A stretch of 64,000 bases of DNA from assembly GCA_963556145.1 (NCBI GenBank), contig OY744467.1, positions 6,448,001 through 6,512,000 of the forward strand. Reading direction: 5' to 3'. The notes beneath the pieces are model-generated. The model did not search any database, had not been told where the DNA came from, and was given only the letters and a program-made list of their open reading frames with translations. The position numbers were made by a program, and so were the translations under genes. This DNA comes from Hygrocybe punicea (lineage: Eukaryota; Basidiomycota; Agaricomycetes; Agaricales; Hygrophoraceae). Below are positions 1 to 10,475 of this stretch, piece by piece (within the stretch, counting starts at the first letter, position 1; the number at the start of each line of letters is the position of its first letter).

Positions 1-1050
1 ATTCGGTGCTTATAGGATAGTCGACTTAGCCTGTTTTTATCTCGTTTGAGCTGGTTTAGTTGCAGACCACCATCGTTTTGAGTGCGGGCATGGTGTGGAA
101 ATGGGGACTACGGCTTTGATAGTTGACTGTAGTACGTTGGTCAGTGTGGATATGGCGTTGTCTAGTTGTTGTTGGGAGGTAATGGGGGCTGTAGGGGGGT
201 GTTGTCATAGTTGAGTGTCGAGGTGGGTGCGAAAGGTGTCCCAGTTTGTGTTGCGAAAGTTTCGTGATGGTTTGTCAGGTCTTAGTTGTGGGTGGAGAAC
301 GATGGAGGTGGATATCGGTATGTGGTCGGTGCCGGTTGGGCGTAGTTCTGGTCTGGTATTACAGGAAAGTATAAGATTGCTTGTTTTGGCGGTGCAGAAG
401 ACGTTGTCTGTTCTGGTCCAATTCTTCGTTGCCATGGATTCGAGGGTGGGGAGGTTTTTGGGTAGCGTCATTATCATGTCGCAGTCGGCTGTGGCTTCGA
501 TGAGTAGTCTTGCTTGGGCTAGGGCGTTGGCGGTGAATAGGTGATGGTTTCGCTCTTTGTCCCATAGAGGGTGGTGTCTATTGAAGTCACTGCACCATAG
601 CATATGGTCCGCATCTTGTTGGTGGAGGGTCACTTCATGGGTTTGGGCGAAGGTGTGGAGGGTGTTGAGCGTGTCGGAGTGATGGCAATCATTATAAATG
701 TTGAAGATGGAGAAGTTGCCTGTTGGGCTTTTGATTCGGATCGCCGTGAGGTCGTTGGAGCCGTGGATTTTTATCTGTTCCCAGTAGTTGGTGTTGAGTT
801 TGGTGTTAACGAAGATTACTGATCGGGTGGGTGCTTCGGAGGTGAGTCGGTCGGGTGGGTATATGACTCTCCAGTTGTGTGTGGCTTTCGTATTACCGTA
901 GTAGTCGAAGTACGGTTCCTGTATTAGCAGAATGTCGCATTTAGTGTGGATTAGCGAATTAATGAGATCCCAGTGAGCTTTGGCGGATTTGTTGAGGTTT
1001 ATTTGCCAGATGTTTAGCTGTGTCAGCTGGGGGTGTGGGTGTTCAGGCAT
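1..1050 (-). pseudogene. LINE ORF2, endonuclease domain, broken
   Basis: The first 281 codons form an endonuclease/exonuclease/phosphatase domain that nicks target DNA for retrotransposition. Visible catalytic signatures are NLNKS near residue 18, IQEP with the metal-binding Glu near 45, SDFNRHHPLWD near 153 and TDHIPIS near 243. A TGA at 205-207 stops the frame, yet the same frame stays protein-like to the left: codons for SKRWW, typical of the segment after the LINE endonuclease, lie near position 90. A one-base shift just after that restores a lysine/arginine-rich reading to the window edge. So there is one nonsense mutation and one frameshift. The reverse transcriptase domain is outside the window. 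Confidence 0.85.
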
Positions 1051-1424
1051 TAGTCGAGGGGACTAGGTGGGAAGTACTGCCTGCTCGGTTGTCATTCTGT
1101 GTGGGAATGTGGGGGGGTGGGTCGACGGGGGCGACGAGTGGTTCATCTCCCCATGCTCGAGAGGGTGGGATGGAGGTGGTGTGATGTGGTGGTGGTTGCT
1201 TCTCGAAATTGATAGTGGTTTGTCGGGTGGGTCTGGACTGGTGCCTGGAGGAGGAGGAGGGGGGGGGGGGGTTGGTTGCGTGGAGGGGGGTTCAGTGGTA
1301 GGTCGAAGATGGAGTGGGGAGGGGAGTAGTGTCGTGCAGCCGGGGAGAGAGGGGGGAGCGGGTAGGGAGAACGCTGTCTGTTCGGGATCGTTGAGTCGAG
1401 ATTAGTAGGGGGGTGACGGTCGGA

Positions 1425-2966
1425 TCATGTTGGGGGGGTGGCAGTGGTGGAAGGTAAGGAATTGGGAGCTTTGGAGTAATTGTCGGGGTACGGGGATTGG
1501 GTCCATTTTTCGGCCGTGGGGAAGTAAGGTAAGAGGTTTTCCGGATTGCGATTATCCGCATCTTTACATTTTTGGATGAATGTAGGACAGTTACAGTCCC
1601 AGCTAGTGTGACCGCGTTGCCTGCAGGGAGTGCAGTAGGGGCGTGAGGGGTTGTCGCAGGATGAGGTTCGATGGTGATCTCCACATGTGCCGCAGGTGTC
1701 GATATCCGCTGGGCATCGTGCTGCGGTGTGGTTCCATTGATGGCATCGGAGACAGCATAAGGGTTCTTTTTTGCATTTATTGGCGTTAATTCTTTTGTGG
1801 CAGACGTAGAAGCCGTTCGCTAGAATTTTGTTGGCCGTTTCGGGGGAGTCGAAGGCAAATATGGCGTGGCCACACGTTTGGTTGGGTGAGCGGCAGTCCT
1901 TTGGTTTAATCCAGTTGGCTCGTTTTATGGAGTTTTCAGGTAGGTTGTTGGTTTCTTCGATTTCCCTGAGATGTTCGGGCGTTTCCGGGTCGAAAGTTAG
2001 TGGGATGAAGAATGCTAGGATGGCATAAGTGCGGCGCTTGATTGAAGCGTTGTGTCCAAAGTTGGTGAGAAAGGTGGTGAGGTGTTGGTCGTTGTGTAGC
2101 CATAGAGCGGTGTCGTTAGAGTTAGCCTCCAGTAGGATACCTCCATTTCGTAGTCTGGTGACGCCTAGGAACTTGGATGTAGGAGGGGGGGCTGTGGATT
2201 GGAGGGCTGCATTGGCTTTTTCTGTTAGTTTTGCTAGGCTGATATCTAGCGCCTTTTTCGTTTCGGGCGAGTCTTCGACGTCGAGGAGGAATTGGCGGGC
2301 TTGTAACTGTTCTTTGGCTGTTATGCGCGGGTCTTTATGAGTGAGGGTGGGATGTGAGTTTTGGGATAGTACTGCGTCTTTGTATGATGTGGTAGTGGAT
2401 TCGAGCGTGGTCGAGGTTTTGGTGAGGTTTGCTACCGCTTGTTGTAGTTGGGTTTTGGCGTCTGTGAGGCTGGTTTCGATGTGCTCTGTAATTTTTCCTG
2501 AGATGGTTTCCAAAATGGGTTCCATCGCACATCCGAGGGAGTCGTGAAAGTCTCCCGCCTGTCGTTTAAGCTCAGTTGAAATGGTGTCGACCAAAGTGTC
2601 AGTTCTGCGGCTAATTTCTATGGAGTCCAAGAGAATAGCTACCGATCGGATGGCGTTGAGCGTGGTGGGTGTGATGGGGCAATTTTCCATGGTGGTGATT
2701 TGTATAAGTATGTCCGAAAGTGTGGGGATGTCGAGGTGTTGTTCGTGGTGGAGGAGTGAGTTGGTGGTGAGGAAGTTGACGGCTTGTGTTTTGGTTTCCG
2801 GTTCAGTTTGCGGGGGTGCATTGTTGACGAGGTTGTGTTCTCGTGTAGCGGCGGTTCTCGCTGCCCTTGTTTCTGGGGGGGAAGAGATTACCGTTTGTGG
2901 CAACTTACCACGTTTGTTTTTGGATGGACCCTCGTTGGTGGTTGTCCATTGCCGTATGCCGCTCAT
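1425..2966 (-). CDS. LINE ORF1, gag-like protein with three zinc knuckles
   Basis: This is a 513-residue nucleic-acid-binding protein of the LINE ribonucleoprotein. The C-terminal part, about residues 405-460, has three cysteine/histidine knuckles: CX2CX4HX4C, a spacing variant CX2CX3HX4C, and CX2CX4HX4C. The middle (about 120-200) is helical and glutamine/threonine rich, compatible with a coiled coil. The start at 2966 follows a non-coding leader. The C-terminus is proline/threonine rich. Past the stop at 1425 another frame stays proline/serine rich to about 1292, beside a run of 11 G at about 1260-1271, so the original end may have been longer and lost by a frameshift. The frame is otherwise intact, unlike ORF2. 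Confidence 0.85.
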   Translation of the reverse strand: MSGIRQWTTTNEGPSKNKRGKLPQTVISSPPETRAARTAATREHNLVNNAPPQTEPETKTQAVNFLTTNSLLHHEQHLDIPTLSDILIQITTMENCPITPTTLNAIRSVAILLDSIEISRRTDTLVDTISTELKRQAGDFHDSLGCAMEPILETISGKITEHIETSLTDAKTQLQQAVANLTKTSTTLESTTTSYKDAVLSQNSHPTLTHKDPRITAKEQLQARQFLLDVEDSPETKKALDISLAKLTEKANAALQSTAPPPTSKFLGVTRLRNGGILLEANSNDTALWLHNDQHLTTFLTNFGHNASIKRRTYAILAFFIPLTFDPETPEHLREIEETNNLPENSIKRANWIKPKDCRSPNQTCGHAIFAFDSPETANKILANGFYVCHKRINANKCKKEPLCCLRCHQWNHTAARCPADIDTCGTCGDHHRTSSCDNPSRPYCTPCRQRGHTSWDCNCPTFIQKCKDADNRNPENLLPYFPTAEKWTQSPYPDNYSKAPNSLPSTTATPPT

Positions 2967-3103
2967 GTCTCTTACTTTTAGTCTAATATAGTGTGGGTTG
3001 TGCTAGTATCAGGGGTGGTATAACGAAGCGCCCAAACTTATGCTGAGGACTCTTTTGGGGTCCCAGCCGGGGTACCACGCGGTAAGAGTTCAAGGACCAT
3101 TTC

Positions 3104-5235
3104 CTAAATGTTCTTGAAGCATCTCTTCAATGCGTTTACGGATCGTAGTCCTGCCAGGAATATCCGACTCCCAAAGTTCTTCTCAAAGCATGAGGAAAAT
3201 TGCACGCAGATGCGGTGATTCGACAACATTGATTGACTAAAATAATGAGATCTCATCAATACAGGAATATAAAACAATCGAAAAATATACTGGATCATCG
3301 CCGACAATGAACTCGATGATTGCGTCAACGAAAGCTTCCCTTGAGTACGATGTGCATTCTTGCAGCATCCGTCCCATTGGTTGCCCTTTACCCTTTTGAT
3401 ATCCATCCAGGGCAGCCTGGGCACTCTTTGCCTTTATCTTGATGCCCAACTCGTCACAACCAGACACCCAAACATTCATGTGTTCCTCTATCAAGTGAAG
3501 ACGAATAGTCCCGGTGGATGTCTTGACACTAAATTTGGTAATCTTATAGCTTGGATTCATTGCATGGATATTTCTATTTACAGCCATTTGCATGTATCTT
3601 GACAATTTTTGGAAAATTTTGAATTGGTTAAACAATATGGACTTAGACAAAATTACTGTACTCAATCTTGTATCTCATGAAATACTGCATGGATTGAGAT
3701 GGTTGTAGAGGGAAAGTTGTACTATTTTCTAATGGCTATCAGCTCCAGTAATTACATTTAAACAATTCTTAGTGTATGATGAGTTGTGGATGAAGTAAGA
3801 GGTGACCAAGTGTTTTTTAACACCCAGAATGATATTGTTAAATTATGGTATCAAATGAGCTCCTATGAACAAGATTGTAGAGAGAAAGTTGTTCATTTTT
3901 TCAAGGGCTAGAAGTACATATACCGTGTTTTTCTTTATTTTTGTTCTTTGAGCCAACATTACAGCTGGACTACAATTGTCGGCATTGGAATCAAAATATC
4001 ACAAGAATCATATATGTTGGCTCAAAGAACAAAAATAAAAAAAAACACGGTATATGTACTTCTAGCCCTTGAAAAAATGAACAACTTTCTCTCTACAATC
4101 TTGTTTGTAGGAGCTCATTTGATGCCATAATTTAACAATATCATTCTGGGTGTTAAAAAACACTTGGTCACCTCTTACTTCATCCACAACTCATCATACA
4201 CTAAGAATTGTTCAAATGTAATTACAGGAGCTGATAGCCATTAGAAAATAGTACAACTTTCCCTCTACAACCATCTCAATCCATGCAGTATTTCATGAGA
4301 TACAAGATTGAGTACAGTAATTTTGTTTAAGTCCATATTGTTTAACCAATTCAAAAATTGTCAAGATACATGCAAACGGCTGTAAGTCGTTCAGCATCAT
4401 ATAATAACTAGGATGTGGAAACACATACCCGCAGAACATGCAACTATACTGGTTTCCCATCTTTTTGAAGAAAGTCCACAAGTCCGATGCGACGTGACGA
4501 GACTTGTTGCCTGCAGGACCATTCGTTTGCGATGAACAAGTTGCCGGATTTGCTGCAGGTGGCCGTGGGTTATGGTTGGATTCTGACCCACTAGACTTAG
4601 AGCTGGATGTTGACACCAGTGACACCGGTGACATTGGTGAGGGCGTGGCAGTTGCTAGGTCAAAGAGTGGGAGTGAAGGTTGCTGTGAAGTCAAGGCTTG
4701 TGGAGGTGAAAGTGAGGTGAAGGGACCATCACTGGGAGAACTCAATGGTAATCGGAATGTGACTTGTCGAATGGGTATGATTGGGCTGCCAGAAGAGAAT
4801 AAGTTGGGTGGGTTGCGAGAAGAAGCTGCGACAGGCGACTTCCTTTGTTGACGACGATGGCGTGAGCAAGGAGATGGTGTAAATAGAATATCGACACCTG
4901 CTGCGTTGTTTGGGTCATTAGCTTTTGCAGAAAGAACCCTTCGCCGAGCACGGTCCAATATTGCAGGCCCCACCTGTCAAATCGGTGTAATGGCTGCCAT
5001 TGGCTAGGATGGTAGGTCTTGATAGAAAGCCAGGACCAAAGGGATCGTCAATGTCTACTTCAACGGCCTTGCCCTTTCCTTTGTCTCAATGGATCAGTTC
5101 AGGAGTTGGAGTGTACGGTTGAGGTACTGGATATGTATGAGAATGTCAGCACCGTATATGAGTGGGTTTAAAAGTGAAATATCTACCTTGAATTCGGAAG
5201 GATGTTTGAAGCGCGCCATTTGCAAAGGCAGTCAT
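3104..5235 (-). pseudogene. hAT-family transposase, N-terminal part with split BED zinc finger
   Basis: The recognisable order on the minus strand is: a short first exon starting at 5235 (MTAFANG), a probable intron, a serine/proline-rich linker, then a BED finger. WTFFKKMGNQYSCMFC carries the CX2C half near 4440, and HLIEEHMNVW carries the HX4H half near 3490, followed by the conserved SREAFVDAIIEF stretch. An 806-bp palindromic element (3579-4384) sits between the two metal-binding halves. Further left, FLML, a TGA at 3183-3185 and then EELWESDIPGRTTIRKRIEEM continue the hAT reading. A second TGA lies at 5086-5088. The catalytic core and dimerisation domain are missing, probably removed by the LINE on the left. 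Clearly non-functional. Confidence 0.75.
3579..4384. mobile_element. Palindromic (foldback) element with TA ends
   Basis: Two arms of about 370-380 bp, 3579-3958 and 4015-4384, are near-perfect inverted copies around a 56-bp spacer. Each end starts TACAGCC(A/G)TTTGCATG, bordered by TA, as expected of a mariner/Tc1-type insertion at TA. It has no coding capacity and lies inside the hAT transposase gene. The first 16 bases closely match the ends of the complete mariner-like element at 56373-59331 (TACAGCTGTTTGCAT), so that family may mobilise it. The arms differ by scattered substitutions and small indels, so the insertion is not brand new. Confidence 0.85.
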
Positions 5236-6636
5236 CTTGGACTTTTTGGCTCCACGTCAAGGAGGCATATTGGTCTAAAGAGTTATGCAAAGTTCAGTCT
5301 AATATATGATGACTGACATGAATTTCAATTGAATGGACCTCCAGACACAATAGCTCAACTACATTTCCAAGGGTGTAACCGATCTCAATCAAGACGTATT
5401 GCAACTTGTGTGCATGCTGTATGACTATTGTCCTGCCATGAACGCTACTAACAATTACATTTCTCCTGTACAATGTGGTGAATAAGTTGAAGATGCAGAC
5501 GTAACCGGGTGAGTTTGATGGTGGATGTATGAAATACACATGAAATACAAATTATTGGTAAAAGTACAATAGAAAAAATATGAACGTCTCAGTAGTGGCA
5601 AAGGGAAAAAGACATGGAGATTAAAAAAATACGGTGCGAAGCAAAACAGCATGCAGACACATGTATTGAGGGTGTGGTTGATCTGTTCCTTGTGTCAAAT
5701 GGGCAGATCCTGGTGCAAGATATGAATAGGATGACAACCCATTGCGAAGAGGGGGCTAGAGCCAGGGAAGCAAAGAGTAGGGGGAAGACGACGCCAGCCA
5801 TAGCAAAATGGCAGATAAGAACCTCAGTGTTGGCATCGGCAGATAACACAACCAGGAAGGAACATCTCCCTATGATTCAATCAAGGGGAGATGAAGAGAA
5901 AAGACTTAGAATGGCGCTCAACAGTAACTCGATCATGTGACTGTGAGACTTGAGCTTCACTATACCGTGACCGTACTAAGAGCCTTATGTTCTTCTCAAC
6001 CATCTTTGCCAGTGCCGAGCACCAGCAAAGACTTGTCCCCGTCGCTTTCTACCATCTTTGCCAGTGCTGAGCACCGCAAAGTCTCATCCCTGTTGTCTCT
6101 GTGTCTCCCTGTCTTCGGCCTTCATCATCTTATTTTCTGGTCCATATTTCACATCCTTCCATCTGTTTCACTAGTGCTGGGCACTCAAACTTTTCACAAG
6201 TCATCGCCTTTTCCTATCCGCAAGTGTGAAAATAAAGAAAGACATTAAGGAAGCAAAGGCTAGGGCTGTGGCCGCTGCGAGAGAAGTAGGGGAGGGTTAG
6301 CATTGTCAGGAAACAATGTGGGGGGTGTGGGGCAGCAGAATTGGATGATGGAGTACAAACCAGGATCAGAACAACCTAAAGGAGAACGGGCAGCAGGGCA
6401 GCAGGGCAGCAGGTGGGGGAATGGGGGAATGGCAGCTCTTTCCACCTACGTTTTCTAAATGTTTTCAACTCTTTTCAACTCAAAATGTTATTTATTCCGA
6501 CACTATTTAATAATAAAAATATTGAGCAGGAGTGCAGATTTAGTTTAAAATATGGCAAGTCAATTATATTGGTTTTTACACAACATAAAACTTTCCAAAC
6601 CTGGTGACTTTTCACTGGGCTTGAAGACCAATTGCA
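5236..6636. other. No recognisable gene; short direct repeats
   Basis: Open frames here are short, overlapping and without recognisable motifs. Between about 5990 and 6085 a block reading ACCATCTTTGCCAGTGC, then GAGCACC and GCAAAG, occurs twice about 49 bp apart, with a weaker third trace near 6165-6185. I see no transposon ends, RNA gene or splice-supported exon. Confidence 0.5.
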
Positions 6637-6639
6637 TTA

Positions 6640-6960
6640 GTACAACATTAAAAATACCATACTTTCCACAAACACAATACAAAGTATGGCATATGTTGCT
6701 CTATCATGACTGCCATCGTGAGCAAACATACTGTCAAACCAAGAAAAACCTGGACTGACTATTCTCCTTGTTTGCATGCGCATGTCACGCTCATTCTCCT
6801 CTTCAACTCCGTATACTGCAAATGACTTGTATCCATTTTTGTGGATGGTTAATATTAATGCCATATTTCCACATTGCTAGCGTAATTTGGTGCAGACCAC
6901 ACAGGAGATCCCTCATGAATGGGCCTTTTGTGATAGGCATAACTTCACCTTGTACTTGAT
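6640..6960 (-). pseudogene. PP2A-family phosphatase pseudogene, C-terminal fragment
   Basis: On the minus strand a frame reads PVWSAPNY near 6905, the loop that closes the active site in PP2A/PP4/PP6/Ppg1 phosphatases. After a frame change it continues NGYKSFAVYGVEEENERD and then QTRR, resembling the C-terminal tail after the catalytic domain of Ppg1-type enzymes. It would follow directly on the phosphatase fragment at 12355-12830, but lies about 5.4 kb away with a solo LTR between them. The frameshift and displacement mark it as a relic. Assignment to Ppg1 rather than another PP2A-like enzyme is tentative. Confidence 0.55.
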
Positions 6961-7221
6961 GAGCTCGTAAAGACCTCACTAAATCATACTTGAGGCTACT
7001 GTAGACTGCATTGGCTGGCAGCTTGATCAAGCATGCAAAGTGCATCTGAAGGGTATTCTGCAGTCGTGAAGTTCATTGCCAATGGAGGCCGTTAACCTGT
7101 CAAGTAGCCAGAGCCTCCCTGATCTCTGTTAATTAGGATTAGTTTTCTTGAATATCAAGCTGTGGTGGACGCACCATTGAGGACCTGGTGATCCCAGTGA
7201 GCTTGCGAAGCTGGGCCAAAA

Positions 7222-8892
7222 TGTTACGGATCGCTTCTACAGCGGGCTCCGGCAACAATCAACTTAACAGGGGATCGGCTTCCAGAGGGGAGAACAGCAG
7301 CTTTCATTGTTGCTTACAGCTAAGACAACACTGCTAACAGGGGGGGGTCAAGGTTCAATGTCATTGCGAGCCGTGGGGGTTACCCAAAACAAGATGAGTC
7401 TGCCCCAAGAACCAGACTAAACGTAAAGAAAGGAAAAGAAGAAAAAGTCCGAACCAACAACAAGAACAGTATATATAGTGACTGGTCTTGAGGGGAGGTA
7501 AACAGAAATACAACCATGAAGCCATAACATGTCCAACTCTACCATGTGTTCACCATGAGGCGCACATGAGGCGTCCTCATGTCGATGTTCTCGCGATCCA
7601 ACTGGAGGCCCGGGTGTCATTGAGGGAGAGGTGAGGTCCAGATGACTCGGATGATTTGTCATCAGATCATGTGATGTGCAGAATTGCCTATTCGGGGTCT
7701 ACACTTGCTGTAACAAGCAAGTGTGCAATCTGGCAAGTGCATTGCACGGTCGGGTCGAAGATGGGTATCATCCAGTGTGGGATTGGTGATGAGAATGTCT
7801 TGAGGTGGTGTGGATGTAGTGGCAAGGTTTGCATGAAAGAAAACAAAGGAATGTGTGGAAGGAAAACCAACTAGGACGGTGGGCTAGTCGAGGTCAGACA
7901 TGTGAACAGCATAAGCTGTACCGGATGACGATGTCTGTTGATGACATATCGAGGAGCGGTGTCTTGTCCTGTTTGTGGAACAAGAAGGTCCACTTGATGT
8001 CGGTATTCGTCCAAGAAAGGGTATCATTGTAAACGAGTGTGGGAGATATCAAGGTTATAGATGGAAAAGGTTAAATGAATGTGGGTCCAGGTTTCGAGTC
8101 ATGGCACGAGTGACAAGCTGTGGGAACAAGTCGTCGGGTACTGCATTGAAGCGGTGTCGTGCGAACAATATGCGATAGGGGTTGGTTCACTGTTTGGGAA
8201 GTCGTATGGTCTGTGGTCGAAGTCCAAAAGAATGTGCTTCGGCAATGGTCGGATTAGAGAGAACAGTGAAATGTCCCGTGATCGAGGATTGTCCAGGGCA
8301 TGCGTGCAGGTGAGGAATGTCGTCGGATCGTCAGGGAGGATAATGGTAGGCACAGAATACGAAAGTGGAAACCATATATCCGGGAATGGCAATTGTCAAT
8401 TACGTGTCGAGATATTGTTGAGGTGGAAGTCAGAAGTATCAATGGTGGAAGGGTTTCGATGCCGATGCCAAAGATAGATCATAACAAAGTAGAAACCGAT
8501 CAGGAAGGTGATGGCAACGCTGCCAATAACAATTACGGTAATGAGCTGTGTCGGGAGTACAGCCATTGTGAATCGGTTTGTCGTGGGATGAAGTCAACAA
8601 TATGTCAGGGCGAGGGAAAAGACAATAGCGATGATGTCCGTCGGCAAGGAGACTATTCGGGTACAACAAGGTCACGTGGGATATGTCCATGGTCGGTCTG
8701 GATTGTTCTAGAAGAAGGGACAAAAAGAGAACAAGGATAAGAAAATACAAGGATGTTCGAATGAAGAAACAATGACGTTGAAAGGAAGACAAAGGACAAA
8801 AAGAAATGAAAAAGGAAGGTGTGCAGTGCAGAATCGTCATGGTGGGTATCGGAATGGGCATCGGGGTTGGAAGCGGAGTTGGAAACGTAACA
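7222..8892. mobile_element. Solo LTR, copy A (1671 bp)
   Basis: The block starts TGTTACGGATC and ends GGAAACGTAACA, so its termini TGTTACG/CGTAACA are perfect inverted repeats of LTR type (TG...CA). It is flanked on both sides by the 5-bp direct repeat CAAAA (7217-7221 and 8893-8897), the usual duplication of an LTR retrotransposon. A second copy lies at 33916-35578. No internal retroelement genes adjoin it, so it is a solo LTR left by recombination. Long minus-strand open frames inside (for example 8439-8861) recur in both copies, but I see no known domain in them. Confidence 0.88.
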
Positions 8893-9041
8893 CAAAACCT
8901 CTCTACACCCTCCCCATCATTCAGCCTGAGACCTCACCAAAGTCATGGCTTGTATACTAATGGACAGGAATTGGATGTTTAAGAGTCAACATTCATTGAA
9001 GCATAAAGGGCCTCAAGCTTCTCCTTGAGGTGTCCATGTGT

Positions 9042-9320
9042 TCATTCGAGTCTCGCGAGCATCTCTAGAGACTCTTCACCTTGCGTGGCCTCAGTGAGAG
9101 TCTTTCGAGCTACTTGAATGGCCTGGTCAATGGCGTCAAGGTCGAGGATGATCTCAAGGTCTTTTTTCAGATGTGCAGGAGCATCTGTGGCAGCAGGATG
9201 AGTAGATGGCAGCCCACTGAGAGGATGACTCACGAGCTTGGACTGGTAAACATTGGTACCAAACTCTGCCATGGCTGATGCACCATGAAATGATGCATAA
9301 GTACGCGTCTTACACGTCAT
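9042..9320 (-). pseudogene. Possible TPR-type protein fragment
   Basis: The minus frame contains LDLDAIDQAIQVARKTLTEA and then EESLEMLARLE. That spacing resembles one helical hairpin of the degenerate TPR repeats found in large fungal NACHT/TPR proteins. Only one repeat-like unit is present and nothing else supports a gene, so this is a weak call for a gene scrap. Confidence 0.25.
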
Positions 9321-9559
9321 TTCACTGTTTTTCCAGGCTCACATGCAAAACAACTTCTCCCACCTCGCTAATGGTCACTGTCTTCATCATCACATGTCAT
9401 GAGTTGCTGGGGGTTTTTCGGTTAGCAGCAGCAACTAGGCTTAATTTTCCAAAAACCTCCTCACCCAGTGGGTAGCGTTGTCATGATCCAGAAAGGATTT
9501 GGATCAAAACATAGCAATATGCTGTCACTAGTCACCATCCCTACAGCACACATCACATT

Positions 9560-9790
9560 ACAAGGACCATTCATACTGGAATGCCCCCATCTGCATATGG
9601 AGTAGAAAGGAATACCCTTATCTGCACATAGGACACTCAGGAATCCTTAACTGCACCTAGGACTACATGAAACCCTTATCTATACAAGGGACATGCAAGG
9701 GAACCCTTATCTACAGAAGGGACATGCAAGAAAACCCTTATCTATGCAGAGGAAATGAAGGAATACCCTTATCTTAACTCATAAGGCCCC
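9560..9790 (+). repeat. Imperfect minisatellite around AACCCTTATCTA
   Basis: Five or six degenerate units of about 35-40 bp contain AACCCTTATCT(A/G) and often GGGACATGCAAGG. They lie in the left part of the probable LTR and may be its duplicated enhancer blocks. Units differ enough that the array is old. Confidence 0.6.
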
Positions 9791-10089
9791 CAAACATCTT
9801 ATCAGAGGCCAAAGAAGCACAAGAAGCACAGCCACACCCTTATCTCCAACCATAGAGATAACACATGCCACCCATCATTCCCTGATCAAGCAGCACAGTA
9901 CCCCTCTTATATTTCACATCAATTGATCAAATACAGCTCAGCCCTGGTCTTATCTTTTTCTTGACTGATAAGGATACACACATGGCATGGCATCAATTGA
10001 TCAAGAAGCATAGCCTCAGGAAGATGATTCTAGAAGCATAACCTGGCACAGCCCTTGCCTTTGATTCACCCACCCAAGATTAGATCAGC

Positions 10090-10475
10090 AAAATGACTCA
10101 CTCCCATCAAATGTGACTCATTGGTCTATCTATGACAAATTATGACCCTTATGACATATTCATGACCCCCCATGACTCATTATGACCACCTATGACTCAC
10201 TATGACTATTTCTAACTCATTATGCCCCATCCTTTGATTATAGTACCTATGTGACTCATTAATTGACTCTGTATGAGTCACAAACCCATGCCTTCCCTTC
10301 TTATGATTCCTTATGAGTCATAACCCCCATGCCCTTCAATATTATGACTCCTTATGAGTCATAAACCTATGCCTTTCCCCAACATGACTTCCTATGAGTC
10401 ATAACCTATGCTCTCCATTTCATATACCATTCTATGACTCAGTATGACTCTTGCTGTAGAATAGGTATATATAGA
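10090..10475 (+). promoter_or_regulatory. Cluster of TGACTCA/TGAGTCA motifs upstream of a TATA box
   Basis: At least ten copies of TGACTCA/TGACTCAT or their complements lie within about 350 bp, many inside the longer frame TATGACTCATTATGAC, and TATATATA follows at 10466-10473. TGACTCA is the known site of fungal bZIP factors of the Gcn4/AP-1 class. The arrangement suggests an LTR promoter driven by such a factor, for example under amino-acid or oxidative stress; that link is inference. Confidence 0.55.

Larger units (their letters stand above)
1..3090 (-). mobile_element. Non-LTR retrotransposon (LINE, Tad1-like), 5' portion, cut by window edge
   Basis: Two genes in the same minus-strand direction show the LINE order: a zinc-knuckle ORF1 (1425-2966) and then an apurinic endonuclease at the start of ORF2 (1-1050). 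The reverse transcriptase should lie left of the window. Sequence from about 2967 to 3090 is the likely 5' leader. The boundary with the neighbouring hAT gene lies between about 3070 and 3105, where readable hAT protein sequence ends, and I cannot place it exactly. The Tad1-like label is inferred from a fungal host plus this ORF1/ORF2 layout. The element appears to have landed in, and removed the 3' part of, the hAT gene on its right. Confidence 0.8.

Noticed and set aside
1067..1405. Glycine-rich plus-strand frame beside the LINE
   Set aside because: Antisense to the proline-rich end of ORF1 and driven by the G-run and GGT/GGG triplets.
4504..4851. Plus-strand 115-codon frame
   Set aside because: Antisense to the serine/proline-rich linker of the hAT transposase, which shows the expected BED motif on the minus strand.
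8439..8861. Hydrophobic frame inside solo LTR copy A, similar frame in copy B
   Set aside because: Its conservation is explained by LTR homology. The copy B frame differs at the C-terminus and no envelope or other known domain is visible.
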